64,000 nt of DNA from CAZTHM01 sp041946825 (GTDB taxonomy: Bacteria; Acidobacteriota; Terriglobia; UBA7540), in contig JBHGBD010000022.1 in the NCBI GenBank assembly GCA_041946825.1, positions 1 to 64,000 on the forward strand, in the 5' to 3' direction. The position numbers and the translations under genes are program-made. Below the pieces are notes generated by a model. The model made no database searches, was not told the DNA's origin, and saw only the letters and a program-made list of their open reading frames with translations. Shown piece after piece: positions 53,761 through 61,701 of this stretch (position 1 is the stretch's first letter; every line of letters starts with the position of its first letter).

Positions 53761-55002
53761 GTGAATTCGCGCGAACGGCTGTTGGCCGCTATCCGGCACG
53801 AGAAAACCGATCACATCCCCATGATCTGCCCATGCTTCGGGTTCCCCGCTCCATCGCATCTTTGCTGGCAGCGGGACGGGCGTAAGTTGGATCACTGGTA
53901 CACGATGCGTCTGGAACACATTCACACGCTGCCGCAGCCATGGAGCGTTCAGGACGACTTCCAACGCGCCCATCGGTGGCTCAGCATCGGGCTCGACGAC
54001 GTGCTGGATGTTTCCCCGCCTTGGAGTATGCACCCTGACGTGCGAATTCGAGATTGGCAGGAACCGCCGACGGGCTCCGAGCCCTACTGGCTGCTGGGTC
54101 GGGAATACCTGACGCCGGCAGGTGTCCTGCGACATGTTGTTCGACGGACGGATGAAGAGATCGGCCCCGGCTGGGTGGTGCAACCAGATTATGTCCCCTT
54201 GTTTGAAGACTACAACATCCCCCGGGGTGTAAAACACGCGGTCACCGGCCCTGAAGATCTTCCCAAGCTCCGCTACCTTTTGCAGGCCCCTTCCAAAGAT
54301 GCCATATCGAGCTACCGTGAGCGGATAGCGGCGGTGCAGCGATTTGCCCGAGAGCACGGCGTTCTTGTTCAAGGCTGGAGTGGCTTCGGTATGGATGCGG
54401 TGGCTTGGCTCTGCGGGGTGGAACGAGCGGTGATCGCTGCGATGACCGAGCCGGATTTTTTCCAAGGTTTACTCGACATCGTGAACGACTTCGACCGCCG
54501 CCGAACAGAGATGATGTTGGAGGAGGGCGGCGTGGATATGGTCGTGGCTCGTGGCTGGTATAGTGGCGCTGACTTCTGGTCGCCCACGCTCTTCCGCAAG
54601 TTTCTCACGCCAGGATTAAAGCAATTGGCAGAGCAAGCGCATCGCGCGGGCGCACTGTTCGCCTATGTAATGACCACGGGAGCACTCGCTATGGCTGACC
54701 AATTGTTGGCCGCGAATATCGACTTGCTCTACTTTATTGATCCTCTGCAGGAAAAAGACAATCTGGGACGTGTGAAGGATAAGTTCCGCGGTCGTCTCGC
54801 CGTGGCGGGCGGCATCAGCAGCGCGGTGACACTGCACAGTGGCTCGCAAGAAGAGATTCGCCAAGCGGTCCACAATGCTGTCCGCACACTAGGGCCAACC
54901 GGCTTCATCCTGGCGCCGGTGGACGCGCTTTTCCCGGACACGCCGTGGCCGAATGTCGAAACCATGATCGAGGCCTGGCGCGAAGTGTGTCCGTTGTCGT
55001 GA
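53761..55002 (+). CDS. URO-D/MtaA-superfamily protein lacking zinc ligands
   Basis: This 413-residue TIM-barrel protein of the uroporphyrinogen decarboxylase/methyltransferase superfamily opens with the family's MNSRERLLAAIRHEKTDHIPM and ends with PNVETMIEAWREV. MtaA/CmuA-type methyltransferases bind zinc through a His-x-Cys and a late Cys. Here the first site reads FAYVMTTGAL and the late region ILAPVDALFPDTPW, with neither His nor Cys. Haem-type decarboxylation is also unlikely from this context and the lack of other haem genes. GTG 53761 has AGGAGG upstream. It lies 89 bases after the fucose isomerase-like gene. Its reaction is unknown. Confidence 0.8.
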   Translation: MNSRERLLAAIRHEKTDHIPMICPCFGFPAPSHLCWQRDGRKLDHWYTMRLEHIHTLPQPWSVQDDFQRAHRWLSIGLDDVLDVSPPWSMHPDVRIRDWQEPPTGSEPYWLLGREYLTPAGVLRHVVRRTDEEIGPGWVVQPDYVPLFEDYNIPRGVKHAVTGPEDLPKLRYLLQAPSKDAISSYRERIAAVQRFAREHGVLVQGWSGFGMDAVAWLCGVERAVIAAMTEPDFFQGLLDIVNDFDRRRTEMMLEEGGVDMVVARGWYSGADFWSPTLFRKFLTPGLKQLAEQAHRAGALFAYVMTTGALAMADQLLAANIDLLYFIDPLQEKDNLGRVKDKFRGRLAVAGGISSAVTLHSGSQEEIRQAVHNAVRTLGPTGFILAPVDALFPDTPWPNVETMIEAWREVCPLS

Positions 55003-55102
55003 CGGCGAAACCGTTCGGAACGCTTCCGCGGCGATCGGCTCTGCCTTAGACGCTATTTTTCCTTCCTGGACGATGAAAGACTCCCGCAAGGAGATAAGAA
55101 CC

Positions 55103-55537
55103 ATGAGGAAGAGACTGGCAGCCGGGAGGCGGGTCTTTTTCGGAGGCCGTTCCAGGTTTGGGATCGTCGCCTTGCTTTTGGTTTCCACTGTGATCATTCC
55201 CGTTATGTGTCGGACACTAGCGGCGGCCGAAGGCGGGTCTGTCGTTTGGTCGATCGGAAAACCCGACGGCTCCTCGATAGAATTCGCCGACGATCAGAGG
55301 GAAAGGGCAACGTTCATTATCGGGAAAGATGTTGTCAAAAGAGACTTTCCTGCGCGCCAGCTTGGCTCTGTGAATGTGGACGCGCGCATTCCATCCAAGG
55401 AGAGGGCCTATTCTGTTGTTTTCGACATGTCAAGAAACGCGCAGCCCACCTGCCAGATAGCGCCTCTTAAGAGGCACCACGGCTCTGCCGGGAGATACTT
55501 ACTGACGCCGCATTCGACAATAAGACAGAAGACATAA
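55103..55537 (+). pseudogene. Truncated copy of the GH38-like gene N-terminus
   Basis: This frame of 144 residues starts with a normal export signal (MRKRLAAGRR, hydrophobic FGIVALLLVSTVII) and an AAGGAG site. Residues about 40-110 match the front domain of the 46721 protein: SVVWSIGKPDGSSIEF against SIVWSIGLADGSAREF, and AYSVVFDMSRN against PYTVVFDLGKK. The similarity stops near 55440, and the frame then ends after about 30 unrelated residues. The catalytic part is absent, and a minus-strand transporter gene follows. It is best read as the stump of a second copy, though the short product could still be secreted. Confidence 0.75.
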
Positions 55538-55623
55538 CGAGCAACATCGGTTGAAGACTGCGCATCAGGCTACCCCCTCAGGATTTCGGCAGAAATGCTG
55601 ATGTACTGAGGCGTTCCGTGCGT

Positions 55624-56661
55624 CTATGCCGGGCTTGCTTCACTCGTTGTGACCAGAACCGTGCCTGCAAGCGTCAACAGACCACCGACAATCATTGTCG
55701 AAGTAATTTTCTCTCCCAGCGTGAGGGCGGAGATAAGAACTCCCAGAAACGGCAGAAGATAGACCGACACCGACGCTTGGCTGACATCAAGACGTTTCAG
55801 AAGAAACATCCATAGAACCATGGCGATTCCCCAGCTGAAGACGCTTAGTATCATGATGGAGAACCAGACCGAGGCTGTGTATTTCCAGATCTGGGCGAGG
55901 GTCAGCGGTTCCACCCAGATGAGCAATGGAAGGCTGACGGCCACAGCGATCGCATATCCAAAGAGGAGAACCTCAAGCGGGCTAAAATGCCGGAGAAGTC
56001 CCTTTGAGTAGACGTTGTAGAACGAACTGCTGATGCAGGCGAGCAGAACCAGCAAGTTCGCGAGCACATATCTGCCGCTGACCAAATCCAAATGTCGCCA
56101 ATCGATATCGGACAAAATCAAAACGCCACACAGGGCAATAAAGAGACTCAGCCAACGGGCGCGCGTCATCCTCTCCCCGAGAATCAGTGTAGCCAGCACT
56201 GCGGTGATGATCGGAATCGTCAAGTAAATAAGAGCAGCGTTGGAGGCGGTGGAGCGCATCGTCCCCCATGCCAAAAAAGCCGAGGCAGGGATTAGCCCGA
56301 AAACGCCAATGATGACAAAGCCGGCGATATTCCACCGTGACCACCGGCTGGGCCGAGGTTTTATGAACGAGGAATCGGATCGATGCGCCGGGGAGTTGGA
56401 ACGCGAGGATCGTCGCCTCTCTCGAACAAAGAAGGGGAGAAGCACGATTCCTGCAAACAAGAACGTCCACACGCTGATTGTGATCGGCCCCATCGCCTCG
56501 GTCGCAGTCTTGTAGGCGGCGTACTGCCCGGCCCACATTGCATTCACCAATATCAGCAGTACCACATCGACGAACTTCTGGCTCCGGCTAGATATCAATG
56601 TTACTGTCCTTGAAGGAAAAGAATTAGCCGCCCGCGGCTGATTCGACACTGGGCTCGCCAC
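55624..56661 (-). CDS. DMT-superfamily (EamA) transporter
   Basis: This inner-membrane protein of up to 345 residues has ten hydrophobic segments and two EamA repeats (first NAMWAGQYAAYK, second SSFYNVYSKGLL, ending GGLLTLAGTVLVT). Drug/metabolite transporters of this group usually export metabolites such as amino acids, sugars or nucleotides. The start is uncertain: GTG 56661 has no site, while TTG at about 56598 has AAGGA upstream and begins just before the first helix. A basic, Ser-rich loop lies between helices two and three. It follows the PfkB kinase gene by about 180 bases on the same strand. Confidence 0.87.
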   Translation of the reverse strand: MASPVSNQPRAANSFPSRTVTLISSRSQKFVDVVLLILVNAMWAGQYAAYKTATEAMGPITISVWTFLFAGIVLLPFFVRERRRSSRSNSPAHRSDSSFIKPRPSRWSRWNIAGFVIIGVFGLIPASAFLAWGTMRSTASNAALIYLTIPIITAVLATLILGERMTRARWLSLFIALCGVLILSDIDWRHLDLVSGRYVLANLLVLLACISSSFYNVYSKGLLRHFSPLEVLLFGYAIAVAVSLPLLIWVEPLTLAQIWKYTASVWFSIMILSVFSWGIAMVLWMFLLKRLDVSQASVSVYLLPFLGVLISALTLGEKITSTMIVGGLLTLAGTVLVTTSEASPA

Positions 56662-56842
56662 ATCGAACCTGACGAATTCAGGTGGTCGGTCTGATTCTGC
56701 GGAAAGGGTTTTTCCAGTCGCCAGAGCTTGAAAACGAGCGACGATCTCCCGGTGTCAGTTAAGGCAACCGCGTTGCCACCTGGACCTGAGCGTCTCGAGG
56801 AGTACCACCTTGTTCCTCGTGACGCGCTCCGCGGATTCGGCG

Positions 56843-57775
56843 CTACATGTGCTGTATCTTCACCCCACTCGGAATTCTGGCTCGAGCCTCCGCCTCCGAG
56901 GGCATCCGGCGCGCGCAGACGCCGCCGGTCTTTTCGATCACGCAGAGAGCCACCGCAGAAGCGAACACACCTGACAACCAAGGATCATGAGTACGTACGA
57001 ACTCAGTCAGGAAGCCGGCAATGTACGAATCTCCTCCGCCTGTTACATCAATGACATGGCCTGGAATCGCGGGCACGCAGAACCTGGCGTCCCGCATGAA
57101 CACCAGGCTTCCTCGTTCTCCCCGCGTCACGATACTAATCTTCGCTCCCCAGTCTACAAAACGCTGCGCCGTCTCCGCTTCGGAGAGCCTTTCTTCCGCG
57201 AAAATCAATCGGGCATCCTCGTCGCTCGCCTTTACGATGTCGAAGCAGCGAACGAGATTCATGAGTTGATCCGTCGGAAATCTCTTCTGGTCGGCGGTTG
57301 CCCTGGAGACGTGCGCTCCTCCGTAACCTCCCATGTCAACGCTCATTACTCCGCCGAGGCCGCGGATGAAGCGAACGGTCTCCACGGGGACTTCATAATC
57401 CAGAGGACAGATGTGAAACGCGGCGGCGCCGCGGAATCGCTCAGGAATGTCATGCGGAGCAATGGGTTCTGCCTGCATCACGTACTTAAGTACCTTGGTG
57501 CCATCGGGCGCATAGACGAGTTGGTTCGTTGTAGTAATGGGGCTCTTAAAGTCGATTCCGCTGAAGTCGACGCCCACGTCTCGAAGGGGCTGGAGTAATC
57601 CGGGGGGAGCGTCCGGGCCTACCTTCGTCACGATGCCCGTTCGGAGGCCGAGATGGGCTGTCACCGCGCCCGAGTAGGCCGCCGGGCTGCCAAGAAGCGG
57701 GCCGACACGACGGCCATTTGCAAAGACGATGGTCTCACACAAAACGTGCCCCACCATCACGACGTCTAAGTGCAT
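56843..57775 (-). CDS. PfkB-family carbohydrate kinase
   Basis: This 310-residue ribokinase-type sugar kinase has N-terminal substrate-binding strands (DVVMVGHVL, then LGSPAAYSGAVTAHLGL) and the C-terminal PfkB signature in a variant form, VIDVTGGGDSYIAGFL, with the catalytic Asp after GGG in place of the usual GAG. ATG 57775 is preferred to GTG 57787 because GAGGTGGGG lies upstream of it. The substrate may be an inositol, a nucleoside or a sugar; members of this family include inositol kinases, which would suit an operon with inositol-3-phosphate synthase, but this is not provable. It starts 13 bases after the epimerase stop. Confidence 0.87.
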   Translation of the reverse strand: MHLDVVMVGHVLCETIVFANGRRVGPLLGSPAAYSGAVTAHLGLRTGIVTKVGPDAPPGLLQPLRDVGVDFSGIDFKSPITTTNQLVYAPDGTKVLKYVMQAEPIAPHDIPERFRGAAAFHICPLDYEVPVETVRFIRGLGGVMSVDMGGYGGAHVSRATADQKRFPTDQLMNLVRCFDIVKASDEDARLIFAEERLSEAETAQRFVDWGAKISIVTRGERGSLVFMRDARFCVPAIPGHVIDVTGGGDSYIAGFLTEFVRTHDPWLSGVFASAVALCVIEKTGGVCARRMPSEAEARARIPSGVKIQHM

Positions 57776-57788
57776 GCCCGACCCCACC

Positions 57789-58775
57789 TCATGCCTTTGC
57801 TGCCAAGCCGAGCCCGTAGGTTCGATCCACCGCTGCGGGCTCCTCCTCGAGCCCGCCGGCGTCGATCCAGTCTTTGATGTTCTGAATGCTCTGTTCCATC
57901 GTGTAAAGCGGTTGGAATCCGAGTAGTTTCTGGGCTTTGCACATGCTGAACGCGATCTGTCCCCCCTGAGCCATGCTCCAAGGGAAACCCACTTCTACAG
58001 TAATTCCAGGGAATACCCTCTGCACAATTTGAATAAACTCCGCGCCCCGGATGGGCGAGGGACCGCAACAGTTAAAGACTTCGCCAACAGCACGAGGATG
58101 TTCCGACGCCACAAGAAACATTCTCGCCACATCGCGGACGTCCACGTAATGACAGAGTTCCTCCGCCGTCAGGTGGGGGATTCGAACGTGCTTGCCGCCC
58201 GCAAGTTCTTCCGCGAAAGTCCGCCATCCCCTTCCGCCACCTTTCCCGTGAGGGCCCACGACTGCCGTTAGCCGAACGATTGTGGTCGGGAGCTTATACT
58301 GGTGGAAGTACGTGTCGACGAGGTGCTCCTGAGTGTGTTTGGTGGTGGAGTACATGTCTTTCGGGCGACACGGATGATTCTCATCGACCGGCAAGTAATC
58401 TGGCGGGTTGAACTTCGTGGCGGGATACCACTCGTAGGCGGAGATGCTGCTGGCCAGAACAAACCGGCGGACCTTCCCCATCCTGCGCGCCGCTTCAAGA
58501 ATGTTGAGACATCCCACGACATTGACACGAGCCATCTGTTGAGGATCACCCGTATCACCCGGCAAGGATGCAAAGTGAAGTATGCGGTCGAAGGACCTTC
58601 CGGCGAGAGCCGCCTGCAGCGCCGCAAAATCCGTTATGTCAGCGCGGACCAAAGGGATATTCATAGGAGGCGGAACCACGTCCAAGGCCGTGACGCGCCT
58701 CCCCTCCGACAGGAAATATTCCGCGACCTGTGAGCCTACAAATCCCGATGCACCGACCACGAGTATGTCATCCAT
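57789..58775 (-). CDS. NAD-dependent epimerase/dehydratase
   Basis: This 328-residue extended SDR has the GASGFVGS nucleotide-binding motif at the N-terminus, Ser in VLASSISAYEW and YSTTK as catalytic Tyr-Lys. It is of the GalE/UDP-sugar epimerase class, where substrates are usually nucleotide sugars. The closing 60 residues form the substrate domain (FSMCKAQKLLGFQPLYTMEQSI). It lies three bases after the Gfo/Idh/MocA gene and 13 bases before the PfkB kinase, so these three form an operon. The substrate is unknown. Confidence 0.9.
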   Translation of the reverse strand: MDDILVVGASGFVGSQVAEYFLSEGRRVTALDVVPPPMNIPLVRADITDFAALQAALAGRSFDRILHFASLPGDTGDPQQMARVNVVGCLNILEAARRMGKVRRFVLASSISAYEWYPATKFNPPDYLPVDENHPCRPKDMYSTTKHTQEHLVDTYFHQYKLPTTIVRLTAVVGPHGKGGGRGWRTFAEELAGGKHVRIPHLTAEELCHYVDVRDVARMFLVASEHPRAVGEVFNCCGPSPIRGAEFIQIVQRVFPGITVEVGFPWSMAQGGQIAFSMCKAQKLLGFQPLYTMEQSIQNIKDWIDAGGLEEEPAAVDRTYGLGLAAKA

Positions 58776-58778
58776 CCT

Positions 58779-59954
58779 TCAGGCCTCTTTCGGCAATGGC
58801 TTGTAATAGGGAGGGATCACTTCTTCTTTCAGGGGCAGATCGACCCAGCCCCCGGTTTGCATGCTCCTGATCGCCGCGCACATCACTTCAATCGCTCTTG
58901 CCCCATCTTCGCCGCTCACCAGGGGGGGCCTGTCATTCACGATGCAATCGAGATAGTGGGCTGTCATTCGATCGTAGTTGTTGGGGCTGCGCGGTGGGCA
59001 AATGGGAACCCAGCGGTTTCGCACGTTCTTGTCAATGATGTCCTCGACCCAGAACAATTCCGGCCACCGGTAGTCCTTCAAGATTTTTGGCAGCGTCTCA
59101 ACCGAGTAAGCTTTACTTGTGTACACAGCCATGGGCCAACTCTGGAAGGGGTTTGTGGCATCCGTCGCGGTGAAAATCGTGCCCTCCGTTCCGCACAATT
59201 CCGTCACCTGGTTCACCGCGGGAGAGAAGCGATTGCAGCTGATGGTCCCGAAGGCGCCGTTCTCGAACTCCACCATCACCAGGGCCGTATCGTCGCAGAG
59301 CGTGTAACTCTCGGGCATCGCCAAACGCTTGGCGACCCCCACCGCTCGCTTAACCTTGCTGCCGTTGAGCCAGGTCAAAAGGTCGATCGCATGGGCCCCC
59401 GTGTCGTTGATGGCGGCGCCACCCGCGATATCGCAGCGAAGCCGAAAGTCGGTTCTCGCCACGTGGTTTTGGTAGTTGTACCAGTGCTCGTGCAGGCAGG
59501 ACCGGCTCATCAGCAGTTTGCCGATTACACCACTGTCGATCAGCTCTTTGGCCCATTGGTTGTGAATCCAAAAGCGGCGGTCGCAACCCACCATCAGCTT
59601 CACGCCCGCCGTATTGCAGGCGTTGACAATCTCCCAGGCCTCGACATTGGTGACCGCCAAAGGTTTCTCAACAACGACGTGGATGCCCGCCTTGGCCGCG
59701 GCAATCGCCTGGTTGCGATGGACATTGTTCGGCGTCGCGATGACCACCGCATCGAGTTTTGTTGTCTCGTACATCTTTCGATAGTCGGTGAACCACCGCT
59801 CAGCACCCCACTTGGCGGCGGCCGACTCCGCGCGGGCGGGATCGATGTCGCAGACAGCGGCCAACCCTGCTTCCTTGCATCGGGCAATTGAAGGGAAGTG
59901 CGCGATTTCCGCGATGCTCCCGCAGCCCACCAAACCCATCCTGATCTCTTTCAT
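58779..59954 (-). CDS. Gfo/Idh/MocA-family oxidoreductase
   Basis: This 391-residue NAD(P)-dependent oxidoreductase acts on sugars or cyclitols. It has the Rossmann motif MGLVGCGSIAE, then IATPNNVH and the family's EKPLAV active-site Lys, with GAINDTGAHAIDLLTWL-type residues in the C-terminal beta-sheet domain (AAINDTGAHAIDLL). ATG 59954 follows GGAGGG; a longer frame from 59981 is less likely. Family members include inositol 2-dehydrogenase and glucose-fructose oxidoreductase. With inositol-3-phosphate synthase upstream, an inositol-like substrate is attractive. The gap to that gene is 245 bases, so co-transcription is probable but unproven. Confidence 0.9.
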   Translation of the reverse strand: MKEIRMGLVGCGSIAEIAHFPSIARCKEAGLAAVCDIDPARAESAAAKWGAERWFTDYRKMYETTKLDAVVIATPNNVHRNQAIAAAKAGIHVVVEKPLAVTNVEAWEIVNACNTAGVKLMVGCDRRFWIHNQWAKELIDSGVIGKLLMSRSCLHEHWYNYQNHVARTDFRLRCDIAGGAAINDTGAHAIDLLTWLNGSKVKRAVGVAKRLAMPESYTLCDDTALVMVEFENGAFGTISCNRFSPAVNQVTELCGTEGTIFTATDATNPFQSWPMAVYTSKAYSVETLPKILKDYRWPELFWVEDIIDKNVRNRWVPICPPRSPNNYDRMTAHYLDCIVNDRPPLVSGEDGARAIEVMCAAIRSMQTGGWVDLPLKEEVIPPYYKPLPKEA

Positions 59955-60199
59955 GGCATCCCTCCATCCTGGTCGTCCCATCGGCCCTTAGTCGATCAAT
60001 CGATCCTGTGGTCTGGCGTGTGAAGCCGAGCACATAACGCCGGTTCCGTGGCACTTGCTTAGCCGCGCGGCCTTCCGTGTCAACCACGCGAACAATTTTT
60101 CGAAGACATCGCTTGCGCGCTTCAATCACGGTTTGCGAGTGACTCCGAGGCCTAGCCGATCGCGAGGGCTGTGCTTCCCCGTACGGCCTGGTTCGCTTC

Positions 60200-61273
60200 T
60201 CAACGTTCCCGTTTCCCATCGACAAACTCCTTGAGACGTGCCAATGCCTCCATGTCCGGGATCTGCACCGGCGGGTGCTTAGTCAGGAAAGCGCACGCCG
60301 AATCCAGGACTCCAAAAACCCCACGGTCCCTAGCCAGCCGCATATACCGAATCATGTCCACCATGACACCGGCGAAGTTGGCGCTATCCTCAACCTCGAG
60401 CTTGGCCTCCAAATGGAGGGGCGCGTTCCCGAAATTGGCTCCGTCGATCCAGAAGATCGAGGTCTTCCGGTCCTTCATGAGCGCAACGTGAGTGAAGCCG
60501 GTGGACATCTTCACGGGGTAGGGCATCAAACTGGTGACAGCTTCCTGCTTGGTCTTGTGCTTACTCTGACCTCTTGCCATCAGGTTTGCGAAATCGGTGT
60601 TGCCCGCATAGTTGATCTGGTAGGTTTGTTCGAGGTGTACACCGCGGGCGTGAAACAGCGTCGCCAGTGCCCGATGAATCGCTGTACCCCCCAACTGGCT
60701 CTTCACGTCGTCGCCGATCAAAGGAACTCTGCTCTCGATGGCGGCCTTCTGGTATTGGGGATCACAGACGATCAAGGTGGGCATACCGTTGATAAATCCA
60801 ACGCGCGCGCCCTTGATGGCTGCGTCCGCATAGGCGCGAGCGGCTTGGTGTGATTCCGTGGGAATGAAGTTCAGCAACATTTCCGCGCCGCTCTCCCGCA
60901 GCGCGCCGACGAGGTCACAAGGCGCCTCCCCGGAAGTCGGGACAAACTCCGCAAGGTGAGGCGGGTTGCCGTCGAGGACCGGCCCCATTCGTACGGTTAC
61001 GCCGTAAGGCGCCACGCGAACGCCGGGGTACCGGTATGCCATGTTCGGTGCGGCGTAAATGGCCTCATTGAGGTCCTTGCCGACCTTCCGGGCGTTTATA
61101 TCCAATGCTAAAACGGGCACTATGTCGGTAACCTTATATCCTGCAATCTCTGGATTCATTAATCCGCGCGTGTCTTGGGGATTCTGACGATAGTATTCGA
61201 TTCCCTCGATCAGCGCCTGGCAGCAGTTGCCGATGCCAGCGATTGCTACCCTTATTGCTCGCGTGTCAGCCAC
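60200..61273 (-). CDS. ino1: Inositol-3-phosphate synthase
   Basis: This is a 357-residue inositol-1-phosphate synthase of the short bacterial/archaeal type, which turns glucose 6-phosphate into myo-inositol 3-phosphate using NAD. Motifs are VAIAGIGNCCQALIEGIEYYR at the start (NAD loop), LLNFIPTESHQAA, GDDVKSQLGGTAIHRALATL and NYAGNTDFANLM with SKHKTKQEAV. The GTG at 61273 has GGGAG upstream. It heads a minus-strand group with an oxidoreductase, epimerase, PfkB kinase and exporter. Inositol phosphates serve as precursors for phosphoinositides, mycothiol-like thiols or compatible solutes; which applies here is unknown. Confidence 0.93.
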   Translation of the reverse strand: MADTRAIRVAIAGIGNCCQALIEGIEYYRQNPQDTRGLMNPEIAGYKVTDIVPVLALDINARKVGKDLNEAIYAAPNMAYRYPGVRVAPYGVTVRMGPVLDGNPPHLAEFVPTSGEAPCDLVGALRESGAEMLLNFIPTESHQAARAYADAAIKGARVGFINGMPTLIVCDPQYQKAAIESRVPLIGDDVKSQLGGTAIHRALATLFHARGVHLEQTYQINYAGNTDFANLMARGQSKHKTKQEAVTSLMPYPVKMSTGFTHVALMKDRKTSIFWIDGANFGNAPLHLEAKLEVEDSANFAGVMVDMIRYMRLARDRGVFGVLDSACAFLTKHPPVQIPDMEALARLKEFVDGKRER

Positions 61274-61461
61274 CTTGAGCTCCCGTCATTTGTCACGATA
61301 TGTACAACGCCGGTGCACAGACCGGACCTGTGTGAAAACGAAACTCGACCGGTGGCGGCATGATGAACGCCATGCGTGTGCCCCTTTGTTTTTAAAAAGC
61401 TATGCGGCCACACGTCAGTTTCGCTTAGGACTCACTGCGAACCTGATTATAGGCAGTCGCT

Positions 61462-61490
61462 TTGACTATTCAAGTAAATTGTGTCATTAT
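61462..61490 (+). promoter_or_regulatory. Sigma-70-type promoter candidate for MFS gene
   Basis: TTGACT (61462-61467), a 17-base spacer and CATTAT (61485-61490) give a fair match to the consensus in an AT-rich stretch. It would give a leader of about 200 bases ahead of the MFS gene, containing the inverted repeat described separately. Confidence 0.4.
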
Positions 61491-61613
61491 GCGTCCTTAT
61501 GTATCACTATCATCAACAATTTCGCCTGTCAGATTCAGCCGGCCTACCCGGAACTCACGGTGTCCGTTTTCCTTGGAATCCTTGCGTGACCCTGGCAGAC
61601 GCCATGGAGAACG

Positions 61614-61692
61614 CAACTGCCCCTCAAAGTGATTCTGAGCCTGTGTCCCGAACTCCAGCCGTAACTATTGCGTTTCCCCGTAGGGGCAGTTG
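61614..61692 (+). repeat. 11-bp inverted repeat in MFS leader
   Basis: CAACTGCCCCT (61614-61624) and AGGGGCAGTTG (61682-61692) are exact reverse complements, 57 bases apart. The second arm ends nine bases before ATG 61702 and contains the only purine-rich AGGGG that could help ribosome binding. In RNA the pairing would cover that site. Confidence 0.55.
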
Positions 61693-61701
61693 GGTCACAT
61701 A

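Larger units (their letters stand above)
61274..61701. other. Divergent promoter region between ino1 and MFS gene
   Basis: About 430 bases, AT-rich in the middle, separate two divergent genes. It holds a good plus-strand promoter candidate (61462-61490) and a long inverted repeat close to the MFS start (61614-61692). Promoter elements for ino1 on the minus strand are not clear to me. No gene is seen. Confidence 0.55.

Noticed and set aside
58857..59891. Plus-strand frame of 344 residues
   Set aside because: Antisense to the Gfo/Idh/MocA gene, which has clear family motifs; this frame has none.
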